Part shown: one piece after another, positions 43,907 to 55,486 of the stretch
Numbering within the stretch: the stretch's first letter is position 1
Layout of the letters: each line of letters begins with the position of its first letter
Assembly: GCA_016508695.1 (NCBI GenBank)
Contig: VNKQ01000013.1
Location: 1,302,001-1,366,000, forward strand
Direction: 5' to 3'
DNA: 64,000 nt
From: Hyphodiscus hymeniophilus
Taxonomy: Eukaryota > Ascomycota > Leotiomycetes > Helotiales > Hyphodiscaceae
Notes under the pieces: model-generated
What the model saw: only the letters and a program-made list of their open reading frames with translations
Told to the model about the DNA's origin: nothing
The model's database searches: none
Program-made: the position numbers and the translations under genes

Positions 43907-45265
43907 TCACCTCCCCAAAGGCCCCACTACACTTTGAACCATGACTGCAACCTCTCTGTCCCAGGCCCCTTCTCCCTTCCCGGCCTTACCACCTTGCAGT
44001 GGTTGGATACCCCTCGTGACACACTCCTTTACTGCATTTCCGACACTCCCTTTATTGCTTTTCAGCGCCCTCGCGCTCACACCACCTCTATTCATGATCT
44101 CAGTAACCTTTGTACTTAGGCCTCCAGCAAGTGTCCGCCAGAAATAACTCGCCAGTGAGCCAGTCTCTAGGTTTTGTAGAAGTGGTTCGAGTAGGTTTTT
44201 TGGTTGGGGTAAAGATGCGGGAAGCAGAGGGTGAGACGGGGGCAGTGTTGATTGGAGAAGTGATTCCAGAGCGAGGATGTTCTGGCAGCGTGCAGAAACT
44301 TCCAGGAGTGTGCGGTCAAGGTTTGGAAGTGTTGAAAGAGACTTTGCCAGAGAGGCGAGAGAAGATGTCAGCGCGGTGCGCAAATAATCCTGCAATGCGC
44401 CAACCAAAAATTCGGGTTCCCATTTCTCTTTTCTCGTGCTCGCAGGTACTGATGATAACAAATATAGAGAGAAAAGCGCTGAAGTCATGCGTGATTTCGT
44501 ATCCGTAGTCTGCGCATACGTCGTGGTACTCATCCCCGAGCTCAAAGAACTCATGCTAAACTCCCTGACAATCTGCTGGGCTTTCTGCAGGACCGACCGT
44601 TCTGCAGGACTCAATACGCTGCTCTGCAACGTCCGCACCACCTCCACTCTTTCCAGTCCTGCACCTTCATCTCCTGGCCCAGTTTTCGAGAATAGTTCGC
44701 GTAGGCTGAGTAGGGTATTTGAGCACCTGACGAGTGCTCTGTGATCCTCTTTTTGCATTCCTTGGGATTTGACCACACTCCCAGTACCGCCAAGCTCAGC
44801 GAGTTGTAGTTCCAATTGGCGTCCCAGCTGCAAAGCTCGCCCTACACCTCTTCCTAGCCTGACAGTCTCCCAAAGCCTCCCTGCTACGGCTCTCACTTCT
44901 TCTGCCGTCTCGTAGCGCACTATAACCTCCTTCTCTAACCTCTTGTACCCATCGTTCAGACTTTTGACTTGCTCATCGATCTCTTTCACAATCCTTTGAC
45001 TTGACTGAGTCTGTTCTTGTGTATGAGATAGTAATGGGAGCGCAGATTTAGTAGTCAAGGCATCGATATGTGTATTGATCTCTTGATTATCGAAGAGTAC
45101 TCGGGAGAGAGGAGTGCTGAGGTCGAGGGGGGTATCGGAGGCATTATTGGTGCTGAGTACAAGAGTATTGGCGAATTGGGAGGGAGAGAAGGTGGGGGAT
45201 AGAAATGTCTCGTAGTCGATGTACGAAGTATCTTCTTCTGTCATGGTGGGAGGCTTGGAGACCAT
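43907..45265 (-). CDS. COG5: Conserved oligomeric Golgi complex subunit 5
   Basis: Single exon, 452 residues. The N-terminus DYETFLSPTFSPSQFANTLV followed by a helical section (SSQRIVKEIDEQVKSLNDGY) and RLWETVRLGRGVGRALQLGR is characteristic of Cog5. Further conserved parts are LVGALQDYLRTALTSSLASL and the region around ILALESLLQSTLPPSHPLLP. Cog5 pairs with Cog7 in lobe B of the Golgi COG tethering complex. Fungal Cog5 is usually shorter than the animal protein, so the length is acceptable. Two in-frame ATG codons (45265 and 45244) are possible starts; the second, MTEEDTSYIDYE, gives the more conserved beginning. It is divergent from the next gene with about 250 bases between. Confidence 0.9.
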   Translation of the reverse strand: MVSKPPTMTEEDTSYIDYETFLSPTFSPSQFANTLVLSTNNASDTPLDLSTPLSRVLFDNQEINTHIDALTTKSALPLLSHTQEQTQSSQRIVKEIDEQVKSLNDGYKRLEKEVIVRYETAEEVRAVAGRLWETVRLGRGVGRALQLGRQLELQLAELGGTGSVVKSQGMQKEDHRALVRCSNTLLSLRELFSKTGPGDEGAGLERVEVVRTLQSSVLSPAERSVLQKAQQIVREFSMSSLSSGMSTTTYAQTTDTKSRMTSALFSLYLLSSVPASTRKEKWEPEFLVGALQDYLRTALTSSLASLAKSLSTLPNLDRTLLEVSARCQNILALESLLQSTLPPSHPLLPASLPQPKNLLEPLLQNLETGSLASYFWRTLAGGLSTKVTEIMNRGGVSARALKSNKGSVGNAVKECVTRGIQPLQGGKAGKGEGAWDREVAVMVQSVVGPLGR

Positions 45266-45519
45266 AGGTAGTGGTGCAAGATGTTACCGGATTGTGGGGT
45301 GAACGTTGGAGCTTAAAATGCTTGGGTGCACGACCTTTGTGGAGGAATCCTTGTCCGTCGGCCGGCTCGGCCAAAAAAGAAAGAGCTTCCAACATGCGGC
45401 TTTAGGGTATATCAACCTCTCCTCATGCCGATCCGTTCATTGTATCTTACATACAACACTCAAGACCGCTTTGCCAACATGATATGATACGATCTTCCTA
45501 AGGTCGAGCCCATCTCAGA

Positions 45520-47164
45520 ATGGCACTCATCGACACCCGCGATGTGCTCGCCTTTCCCGCTGGCGACAATAGCAGCGACACCTTGATTAAATCCGTCCAC
45601 TACAATCTCACTACCCTAAAGCACTGGAACTATACCTATTACTCCAATGACACATTCTCCAATGGCTCCCGCTGCTACCTGCTCTTCGAACGCTACACAC
45701 CGTACCTGCTACAAAACGGCACATTTCGCAACTCAACATCATGCTACTCTCCCATTTCACCCATGGGCACGCGCTCCATTGTCGGCATTGTCTACGCCTG
45801 CATCTTTGCGTTCTCGATCGTGCTTACACTCATAAATCTTCGGAAGCATGGCAGGCTATTCTTGCCCACGGAGAAGAGGTTTAAGGCGGTAGGACGAAGG
45901 TGGCAGTGGTATTGGATGCTTGCTGTTGCGACGTTTGCCATAATAAGCAGTATTACAGATGTCGACGTGGATCGATATTATCTGCCAGAGCTCCCGATTG
46001 TGCTGGCGAATTTCTTCTGGTTCCTGATGCTGCCAGCTACGATGGCAGCAGTGTGGGAGAGTGTGAGGCATTGGGGAAGTTGGCAAGAGAGGCAGATGGT
46101 AGATCCGAACCCTTTTCTGCTACGACAGGACGATCGACGAGGCAAAGTCGAGTTCTACATACCTCTAGTGTTCTATTTCTTTTTCTGGCTGGTGAGATGC
46201 CCTCCACCTGCCGTTCCATGACATGCTAAGTTCCCTGTAGAACTTCTTCATGGTAATTCCACGCTCCTGGTCACCCATTGAAAAACAGCGCTCCCCCTCC
46301 CAAGCCGCTCTCATTGCCAAACCATCCGCAACAGATATCCGCTTCAAGCTAGCAGCTTTCTTCCTCCTCTGTTCCTGGCTTACCGTCGTCTATTCTCTCC
46401 GCCATTCAATAAAATACTACAAACCACAAAATCGAGGCCTTTTCAATCGATTCTTCGGCTTCATAAGATACACGCCATCAAAGTTTATGCTTACCCTTCC
46501 TTTGTCACTAGGAATGGTAGCCTACGCGATTGGATGCTCCTTTGATTTCTCCATCAGTCCCTTAAATTTGGAGGTAGATTTAGGGACGATGTACGGGTGG
46601 GGCTGGGGAAGTGTGACCTTGATACTGGCGGTTCATGAAATTGGGGGATTCTTCGACCCGAATGAAGATCGGGAATTGATTCGGCAGAGGAGAATCAGAG
46701 GTGCTGAGATTGATCAGGAAATGGGCATAACAAAAAAGCCTCATTGGTGGTCTCGGTTACACGGCGATAATAGGGAACTTGGAGTTCATGAACGGATCGC
46801 ACGAAACGTCAGTGAAGTTGGCGGTGGACAAGCTACTACCAGAGGCATCGAAAGTAACATCGAGATGGGCAATATGCCAGCCTCGAGGACATTATCTGAG
46901 AGCCATGGAGAAAGGCCGGGGAGAGGAGAGCTTGATGCCGTAAGGTTGGCTGCGAATCTGCTTTTCCCTGCCAATAACGGAATTCCGTCAAGCGAGAGAA
47001 GAGACGGTTTCAGAGATAATCCAAACAGGGGTCGAAGTCCTGGAGATGCAACAGCGGGCGCCTCAAGCCAGCCGAATCATCGCAGTAACAGTAGCAGTAC
47101 CCAGGCAAGTGGTGCAACGCTTGGTGCGCAGCCTCAGCAGATACGGTCAATGTTGGATGTGTAA
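45520..47164 (+). CDS. Fungal multi-pass membrane protein, probably DUF2434 family
   Basis: Exons 45520-46191 and 46241-47164, 531 residues. The N-terminal 80 residues are extracytosolic in style, with several N-glycosylation sequons (NYT, NDT, NGS, NGT, NST) and paired cysteines. Hydrophobic segments follow: IVGIVYACIFAFSIVLTLIN, WYWMLAVATFAIISSI, IVLANFFWFLMLPATMAAVW, FYIPLVFYFFFWLNFFMVIP, LAAFFLLCSWLTVVYSL and LTLPLSLGMVAYAIGCSFDF. The last 150 residues are hydrophilic and Ser/Asn/Arg-rich. I associate this layout with the fungal DUF2434 family (PF10361), of unknown function; the family name is from memory and not checked. The 49-nt intron sits inside a membrane segment and keeps it continuous. 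Confidence 0.75.
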
Positions 47165-47976
47165 CGTTATGATGTGATTGAGATACTCGGAAAGGTCGGG
47201 ACATGGCGTTCAAGTTAGACCATGTCCGATGGTTCATGGAGAACCTTGTGTCAATAAGACTCGATAGCAGGCATTACGACACAAAGAAAGTTCTTCTTAG
47301 TCTTGATGCCAAGACCCTGAATGGCTGCCAGCATATTCATACAGTTAAAAGGATACGTGCCAGTGCGTGCTTCGTTAGCTGCGTTGAGTGGGCATGCTCT
47401 CTGGCGGACTAAGAGGCCAACTTGTTAGGTTCCCGAGAACTGCTCTGCACACTTGAAGCTTTCATATATGTTTTTGTCGCTCATCCAAGATTGTCTACCC
47501 TCGCGCCCCCGCGACTTCCTATCCCGGCAAGTATGTGCGCATCACGTGCAAAGGGCCTCATCCAGAGCAACAGGAAGCGTGCATGTTTTCCCCAGAACAT
47601 GGCCGCAATGCAACACTGGTGAGTCAGTTAATCGAACTTCATCTCTGAGCCACCGCGAATCAAGAAATCGTAGATCTCGTATGCAAGTTGCAAAGCAATT
47701 GACCAATCATCATTTCTCCGGCGCCAAGCGAGCAGGGCTGAGTTGGTTCAGTCAGGATGAGTCGAAATCCATCACGGATCCGCTGCTCGCTTCGCACTTT
47801 ATTAGCGCTTGAGGGAGAGATGGATTGCATCGAGGATAGAAGTATAAACATACTTCACTTTTCTATTTGAAAGTTCTATTTTTTCACTTCATCAATCAAA
47901 TCAATCATTTCAGCTTTGTGTTTTATTGTGGTCCATTAAATACCAAACAAAACAACACAAGAAATCAATCAGGCTT
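47165..47976. other. Intergenic region
   Basis: No supported gene. The last 100 bases before 47977 are T/A- and CAA-rich, as in a fungal leader of the following gene. Confidence 0.35.
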
Positions 47977-48916
47977 ATGCTGGGCGGAACAACTGCTACG
48001 AACACGACAAACACGACTATGCTAGGAATTACAACTGTGCCAGACACCACTACCTCAGCACCGAATATGGAGTCCAATGACCTTGTACTTACATGTCGGA
48101 CTTGCCTTGTCAAGTTTGGGAGAAAAGAATTGAAGAGAGAACACATGCGAGATGATTGGCAGTGAGTCTCCCCGTCGGAACCTATAGGAAAGTTAGGAAG
48201 CAAATTGACCTTTCTTTAGTGTATACAACCTTAAACGTCGTATAGGCAACCTTAAACCCATCACCCATACCATCTTCGTAACACAAATCCGCCATTCTCC
48301 CTCGACGTCTTCTGAAGATGAAGCAGAAGTTTCGGATTCAAGTTCTGAACTTCACACAGGGTCTTTAGAATCGAGTTCAGAAGAGGAGGCACAGAATGAG
48401 AGCAGTGAAGGAGATTCAGAACAAGAGATGAAGGAGGGGGAGCATAGATATGAAGCTGTGAGGATAGGCGACGACCTCTGCCTCAAATCTGGCAAGATCC
48501 TAGGCCACCGCTCTCACGCTCGTCAATCGCGACAGCATCATTCCCACCAACGGCAGCACTCTCCACCTCCTCCTCTCTCTACTTCACCCTCACCTTCCAC
48601 CTCAGCACAGCCCTCTACTGAAACCATTAATCTCATTCTCTCCCACCGGCCCTCGCATCCATCGACCCAAGAAAGTCGCATGGAGTCAGTATCCCACAAC
48701 CTCGTAGTCAGAAAGGGGACGGAGACATCGCTTATCGGCATCCCGGAAAAACAGCAGAGGGCGTTGTTGTCTGTGGCGAAGAAGATGGAGGCTAGTGGCG
48801 CGAGGACGATGAATGAGTTCCGAGCCGGTTCTGAGAGGAAGGGGAATTGTCAGAAGACTTTTAGGGTTAAGCCGATCGGGAAGAAGGCAGGGGGCTTGGA
48901 GAAACGGCTGGGATGA
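47977..48916 (+). CDS. Minimal REI1-like zinc-finger protein (pre-60S factor family), central fingers absent
   Basis: Exons 47977-48161 and 48220-48916, 293 residues. Residues about 41-75 hold the first C2H2 finger of the Rei1/Reh1 family: TCRTCLVKFGRKELKREHMR, then DDWHVYNLKRRIGNLKPI. The splice join supplies the codon for the finger's second histidine (CA plus T), which supports both the intron and the fold. The C-terminal half has the family motif LCLKSGKILGHRSHARQSRQ, the Pro/Ser linker, and the end EFRAGSERKGNCQKTFRVKP, which resembles the basic Rei1 tail that binds the ribosome exit region. The second to fourth fingers of canonical Rei1 (400-550 residues) are replaced by a 60-residue Ser/Glu-rich acidic stretch. 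It may be a divergent paralogue in ribosome maturation; the canonical REI1 would be elsewhere in the genome. Confidence 0.72.
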
Positions 48917-49644
48917 GAGATGTTAGGATGGGGATCGTATTATTGACTTGATTGGGTTCCAAAGAGATTATTTTCGACCTGCTATATACTAGCCGAGGCA
49001 TGGCGGAGAGAGAAAGTAGAGGGATGGAGACCGAGATTGAGAATTCTAATTGTGCGAAGACCCTGTGCTAGCCACAGAAGTAGGGAAATACCCTCAATCC
49101 CCAAGATCCAAGACTTGAGTGAGCTATCGGACAACCTTTCTGCTACTAGGAGGGAATGAAAACAGAGGCAGCTTTAGGTCACCCTAAATCTGGCAGCCAG
49201 GTTCATCGTGGCATATGTCTTGTATTGGGATGAGCTTTCACTTCAATCCATATATTCAGAGCAGACTCATCAACTTTGGGTCATTATCTTCGTATTGATG
49301 CCATCCTGTGATCCTCATGTCCTCTCCTCATCACAGCTTTCATACTCCTCTACATATCTCTCATCACCTGAAAGCCATCAAAAGTCTCAATCGCTTATTA
49401 TATAGCCCAGAAAGACGGCCAGGCTAGACGCCTTTAATGCCAGTACAACGTCTCGGGGTTTTTCGAATACCGTTGCGAGTGTAAGTACTGAGTTGAAAGT
49501 ATGCGGGTCGCAGGAGGTGTGGCCCCAGCGTAGCTGACAGAGATGCGTATATCTAGCTTGCAGGAGCACAAGCCATCAGCGATTAGAGCTGAAGGAATAT
49601 TTGGAGTTCAACCGAGTACGGGAGGAAAGACCATCAGTACCAGC
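48917..49644. other. Intergenic, convergent 3' regions
   Basis: Lies between the REI1-like stop and the DUF3431 gene stop. Short frames only; nothing recognised. Confidence 0.35.
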
Positions 49645-50563
49645 TCAATTGTCTATGTCCTTTGTAGGGCACTGTCCCAACCCAAAAACGTTGCACAAGC
49701 ATTGCTCCTCTGCAGGACAACTGGGATCCATATTAGCACATTTCTCACTCTAGCACGAGGAACGTCACTCACAAAACGTCCTCCATACCAAACCACAAAT
49801 GCCAAGTATACTCCAGCACTCGCCCGCTACTCCTCGAATTCAACGGCGTTTCAATCAGCCACTTCCTCAACCTCACCCACATCTCCAGTGGCCTCCTCAA
49901 GATGGCCTCCTTGGAAACGGCGAACTGTGCACAACACGGCGCCGCAATCCTTTTGGGGACTTCCACCTTCCTCCCCTCTCCATCACGCATGAACTCATGC
50001 AGTACAGTAGAGATCTGCACATCTCTCGTCGCGCCCTTCAGATCGTCCAACGGCGCCACATCGCCCGGTAGTTCGATGATGTTCTCGCATCCGGAAAGGC
50101 AGCGTGGACTGACATAGCCCTGTCTCTGGACCGTGAGTGGATTGAGTTGCGAGAGCTCGAAAGAAGACGAGAAGATCTGGTGCCAGGCTTGGTGGTGGTC
50201 GTGATGGAAGAAGATGACGTCGGGTAGATCTGAGTAGTGATCGATGATATACGTGAGGTAGACCATCGCTTCGTTCCCCTTGTTTATAGGAACGGTGTAC
50301 TCGGCCCTTGGGTCGTCTGTCACATAGATGTGGGGTTTCCAGTGGGATTTATACGCCGATGGAAGCCATGTCAGATTTGATGACTTTGTCGAGGCTATGA
50401 CGAGAGCTTTTGAGATGTTTGGGTGTGGGTTCTTGGACGCCGCTGGTTTTGAAGTCCAATGGAAGATTAGGGTTACAAATAGAGCAGCCAGAAGGGGTTT
50501 CAATAGAAATGTAAACAGTCGTTGAAGACCGCCTTGGCGCAACGTTCTAGGAGAGACACCCAT
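49645..50563 (-). CDS. DUF3431-family type II membrane protein
   Basis: Exons 50563-49773 and 49720-49645 over a 52-nt intron, 288 residues. An N-terminal signal anchor, LLKPLLAALFVTLIFHW, precedes the luminal part. The conserved fungal core reads MVYLTYIIDHYSDLPDVIFF, HHDHHQAWHQIFSS, CCAQFAVSKEAILRRPLEMW and RVLEYTWHLWFGM. The second exon supplies the expected Cys-containing end, FCPAEEQCLCNVFGLGQCP. I know this arrangement as DUF3431 (PF11913), of unknown function; it has a glycosyltransferase-like flavour, but that is inference. The start at 50563 is the first ATG ahead of the anchor. Confidence 0.82.
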
Positions 50564-51393
50564 GATGATAGATGTTAGATTAAAGAGGGTAGCTGAGTGG
50601 AATATAAGGAGATTTATATTTTCGGGCAAACACCATCTGGGCTTCGCACATTCGCAGATGCGACATCCGATTATTTTCATCGAATCGGGTTGTGTAATTT
50701 GAAACGGGGCGAGGGCTCGCGAGTACTGAAACGTGCATCAGATCACCCTGCGCACAGGTTTGGGAATGCCCTCAAACTTGTTTCCCTCGGTCATTGTTTT
50801 GCAGGAAAGAAAAAAGACTCGCTTGAAGTGCTGGAAGCCTCAAAAATTGCCTCTAACCTTACTTTGAGCTACCTCTTGCTCATGTCGAGCCAATTAACCC
50901 CCAAAAAGATGCCCACACTTAGGAGACATCGTAATGAGATAGCTCAATGCAGGCAAATGGTACCGACTCAGTGTAATGACTGTCGCAACACTTTGCGCTG
51001 CTGCCTCAACAGTACGAGGACTTGACGCCGACAGCTCGGCTTCTCCCTCACTCAAAACAAGAGAAGGCGGACTTAGTTGCTGTCAATGGAGGACTCAGTT
51101 ACTTAACCAAGAAAGCAAGTACAACCACACCTGGTTTCCGCAAGGCACTTGTGTCTAAAACGTCTAGATTGGAATGTTCGAGTATAACTTCAAATCGTGA
51201 CCCTGACAGTGACAGCAAGTGTAAGGGATGTTGGAACTCGCGTGCTGGCCGTCAAAAACCGGCAACCCCTGCAACCCCCACTCTACATCCTGGCCCGAGA
51301 CGAGCTCCAACCTCCAGCCCACCACTTCAAACATTCTACGTTTATCTCACTCTCACCACCTTCACCTATCATCAACCTCTTTTCCGACCAAGA
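50564..51393. other. Divergent intergenic region
   Basis: Holds the promoters of the DUF3431 gene (leftward) and the unknown gene at 51394 (rightward). Open frames at 50597-51025 and 51022-51393 lack family features, although the latter is in frame with the next gene. Confidence 0.35.
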
Positions 51394-52138
51394 ATGGGCG
51401 TAATCAGAAGCCTTCTCAACACCGCCGTTCTCGGCAGTGCCGGTGCAGCTGGAGGCTGGGCATTCTGGACACGCAACTCGAAATTCATCCCCGTATCCTC
51501 CAGCGACCCAATCCTCAACTCCGCCGCCTACCTACGAAACAATCCCAACCGCAATCCTTTAACACATGATCTATGTATACGGAAAGTCCCGTTAAGCAAG
51601 ATCAAGCCGCACCTCCTTGAAAAGGAGGGTCAGTTGACTGAGGCGTTCTGCGCTGGGGTTTGGGGAGGCTTAGGTATGTGAAGGGAGAGGGGAGGGGTTT
51701 GGAGAATGAAGATAATGCCAGGGCTGATTGGGTGACATAGGATACGCATATCAGCGATCCTATCTTGAGAAGAAATATAAAAACGACACTACGACCGCGC
51801 ACCAGCTCTGGTTGCGCGACGAGCTCAAAGCTTCGAAATACGATGTGGGAACGGAGATCACGGACCATTTTCAGGTCGTTTCCAAGACTCCTGATGCAAT
51901 TGTCGTGCGGTGCGGTGACTCGCCACTGAAAACTGGCGTGAGGGAGTCCGATGGGCTGTTTGAGATCAGCGCGGCGATTAATAGGGAGGAGGGTGTTGCT
52001 GAGTTTGGATTGAGGAGCGTGTTTTATAAAGGATTAGGAACTGCGACGGAGAAACCTATGCCGCCTCATGTTGAGTTTGCGCATCGGTTGTATACGAAAT
52101 TATGGATGGAGACTGCGATTAGGAATGTGGTGTTGTGA
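51394..52138 (+). CDS. Conserved-looking fungal protein of unknown function, N-terminal membrane anchor
   Basis: Exons 51394-51673 and 51741-52138, 225 residues. The N-terminus MGVIRSLLNTAVLGSAGAAG, followed by GWAFWTRNSKFIP, looks like a membrane anchor or mitochondrial presequence. The remainder is a compact domain with KKYKNDTTTAHQLWLRDELK, VGTEITDHFQVVSKTPDAIV, VRCGDSPLKTGVRESDGLFE and HVEFAHRLYTKLWMETAIRN. I do not recognise a named family. The splice join keeps WGGLGYAYQRSYLE continuous. It is convergent with the next gene (289 bases apart). Confidence 0.7.
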
Positions 52139-52426
52139 GGTGGAGGACTGTTGAATGAACAGTATGGTAAATATGGCTTAGTGGGTGGGCAAAGGTCTGT
52201 ACGTTCATATCTCATTCAATTTGTCTGCTTTCTGTCGATTTATTATATACCCTTCTATAACGAATCTATATTTATGTGTTGACTTAGCACTGGATTATAC
52301 CTAATATCAAAAATGAGCTCTAAACTCGTAACTTTATATCGACAACCGTCTCGACCTCGTGGGCGTCAAATATTCGTCCATGAGTAGGCCGGGATGTTGT
52401 GGTATGATGGTCGGGCTGCGTCCATG

Positions 52427-53195
52427 TCAGCAATAGTTGGTAGGCACGGCTGGCTGGTTCACATACGCTCTGCTCGTCCATCGCGCCATCTCCTTTTCTT
52501 GCAATTTTCGATCCTTTCTTTCCTCATCGTCGACGCTCCTCTTTTCCTCCTCTTGAACACTCCCCTCTTCTATATCACTATCATCCGCATCCTCCCGCTT
52601 ATGCTTACCAGTAACCTTCTGCCAGGCTTGCGTCCAAACGGCCAGGAGGATCCAGTGCAGAGCAGCAAACACCAGCACTGGGGTACCCAAAGCCACAGCC
52701 CAGCTTGGCGTATTGACATCTGCAAGGGCGATCCACAGATTGAGGATGACTCCAAAGATAGCGATGATGCTTCCGACTTGCAAGAAGCCCCAGAAGCTCC
52801 AATACAGCACGGTCAGATCCTCGCCATCGCAGAATTGGATGTTGAGCAAGGCGAAGACCTCAAACACGGCACAAGCGTCCGAGATGAGCCAGCATATCGT
52901 AACGAAGCCAAGGAAACGCTTTTGGAGCCGTCGCAGTCGTCTCTTATCTCGTCTGCTTTTGGCATTTGCAGCAAGGCTCGCCGACCTAGAAGTCATTCAG
53001 ACAGGTCCAATGGCTGAACATAACAGGGGAGAGCTCTTACTTATGGTGTATGTTTGCACAAATACACAGTAAAATAAGAACGAACATGAAAAGGCTCCAG
53101 TAGACGCCGTTTGCCTGAGGTAACGTAAGATCTGACATAAAACGTGCGTAGAAGAGGCATCGTTGCTCGTCGATGCGGGAGAACTTGCCCGTCAT
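52427..53195 (-). CDS. Four-helix membrane protein of unknown function
   Basis: Exons 53195-53041 and 52985-52427, 237 residues; the join codes for Lys and continues HHK to SASLAANAKSRRDKRRLRRL. Four hydrophobic segments: VYWSLFMFVLILLCICANIH, FLGFVTICWLISDACAVFEV, FWGFLQVGSIIAIFGVILNL and WAVALGTPVLVFAALHWILL. The cytosolic-looking tail is strongly charged (HKREDADDSDIEEGS, then a Glu/Lys coiled stretch). No named family is recognised. The 55-nt intron has a good GTAAGA donor. Confidence 0.7.
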
Positions 53196-55486
53196 TGTGC
53201 TCGAAGGGTGATGGGGTCCGGCGAGGGCTCAGGAGCTGTATGGGCACGATGGCAGGAATTGAATCCAAAGGAAATATGGTATGAATATTATTAAGAAACG
53301 CGCTGCTATCGATCATGGGTACTACCAGAAACTACTTGGGGCAGGGTGCAGACCACGCCAATGCTTAGAACCCGATGGCGACCTTGTAACACTGCTCAGA
53401 GTTCACGGTGACCTGGTTGAGTACCAAATCGTGCAGATGTAGGGCCATCAGGGTTGCAGAAGTGTGATGTCTCACGCTCCGAACTTCTTGGGTGCTTATC
53501 ACTTGAAAGTTTGGGACCCGGTTTGGACACTAAGGACCACTGAATAAACGCCGCCAATAATGAGACCTACATATAGCACCTGTGAACCAGAACTTAACAC
53601 TGCTAAGTCAGGACTATGGCCACTAATCTTTTATGTCTCAACTGCTCCTTTTCTGTTAGGTTTACCCTGGATGCCTCTTGCTGGTCAAAAGAAAAGCATC
53701 CCTTCTTGTAAGCCTACTTCCGACTCGTTCTGTCGTTGTAGAGTTCTAGAACTAATTTTCTTAGCTGCGGCAGTAGGAGCCAAGATATAGGCCAAGAAGA
53801 ATTGCCGGACTGGCACAGGGCTCCGCCCGTTCTTGCCAAGGACCGTGTATCTTGGAGGAGTACTCCAACGATTTCATGAACTCGGATAAGATCTTGTCAT
53901 GGCATTGCTTGTGCTCTATCACCCACTCGCAGAGTTTCAGCTTTCTTCACGCTTGCATTATATGACTTCAATATAATGATGTTGCGTCTCTGAGGATGAT
54001 GACATGATGTCGAGTATGAGAGGAGGTTGGCAGAAAGTTTTCGAGATTTTGACGACATTTGGCGAGACTTCGGATCAGCATCGTGCAACACTCCTTATCG
54101 TTTAAAGTACATACCCACTGGTCACGAAATGTGTTCGTTGTTCCTATTGCCAAGCGCATCAGATACGTGCAAACAGGAAGAGCTTTGAGTTGCCTACCGT
54201 TCGTTATCGAGATGCATCGTGGCGGTGTGAAAAGTCGACGTAAGTGCTCACGAATATGCTCATGACGGCTAGTGCCTCTGGGCATCTCGGCATGTACCAC
54301 AAGCAAGTGTATCTATGTGGCAGCTGCTCTTCTGTTCCATTTTTGGAGAGATCTGGCCGGTAGTCACAGGCCCACGATAATGGTAATTGTTATCAAGGAC
54401 GCTTTGGACAGACTCAGGAATTGAATTTGCACATCCTCCGCGATATGGACAAACGATGAATTCTCATGAGAGTCGACCTAGGACTGCCAAGCCTGCCTAC
54501 GTACCTTGAGCTTGGATAGAAACAAGGAGAGCAAAAGTCCAATGGTTTCGGAGTTCACTCTATTGAATGACAAGGGTCTTTTCTTTCCCAAGGGCTCTCT
54601 CTCATAAACTCCGTGGTATCCTCCTGAGCTCTCATTCACCTCCTGGAACTCTACCCATGGATGTAGTGAATATAGTGGCGAGCACGCGTTGTCGGAGATC
54701 GGAATTGTGAGCTCTGATAAGCTGTCGGAATATTTAGTGGAGGGGGTTTAGGATAGACTGGGAGGTAAGTATTTCGTAGTGAAATCAGGATTTGAAGGAG
54801 GAGCTTGGTTGGCAGGAGAAGAGTAGGGACCGTGGGTGTTTGTGGTTATGGGTTTGCTCCTGTCCTGCCAGTACCATCCTTTTTGGATATGCATTTCGCG
54901 AGTTGGTGAGAGCTGAAACAGGTTGACGAGGCGGAGTAGGTGGAGTCTAGCGGGAAGGAGGGGGAAATGCCTGCACTGCCTCGCTCCCGCTGAGCATGAT
55001 TTGGTTCTCTTCCACGTGGTATGGATCGTGAAGAGACTTTGGAGCCTTTTGCTGCTCATCGCAGCTTTATTATACCAGACAGTAAACCATTTGAACGAAA
55101 CCAAAGCCAAATGCCAAATGCCAACTGCCATTCCATTCGTACATTAATCTTATCTATTGATGCTCATCGCTAAGTCCATCTGTCTCAGTATCTAGAAAAG
55201 CAAGCCCCTAGAACTATGAGACCTAATAAATTTGGAGGTAACCAGCTCCCTTAATCGCACTCATCTATTCAATCATCGACCCGAGTGCCCGTCAGCGTTC
55301 TACCTCTGCTCGAGGCCACCGGTCACCACAACATCTATCAAAGCCTCCAAAGAGTCTTCTGCTGTCGAGGGCTAATGAGGATTGCTTGTCCAGTGGTAAA
55401 ATTCACCAATCTCCAGACTTAGTCCTGACTCCTGGAAAATGTTGTAGCTCATCAGATTCTGTAATTCTCCTCGTTACAACATCTGA
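53196..55486. other. Gene-poor region, 2.3 kb
   Basis: Only short frames with chance-like composition (for example 53968-54306 minus, 54748-55131 minus). I see no conserved motif, RNA gene or clear repeat. It may contain fragments of decayed genes that I cannot name. Confidence 0.4.
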
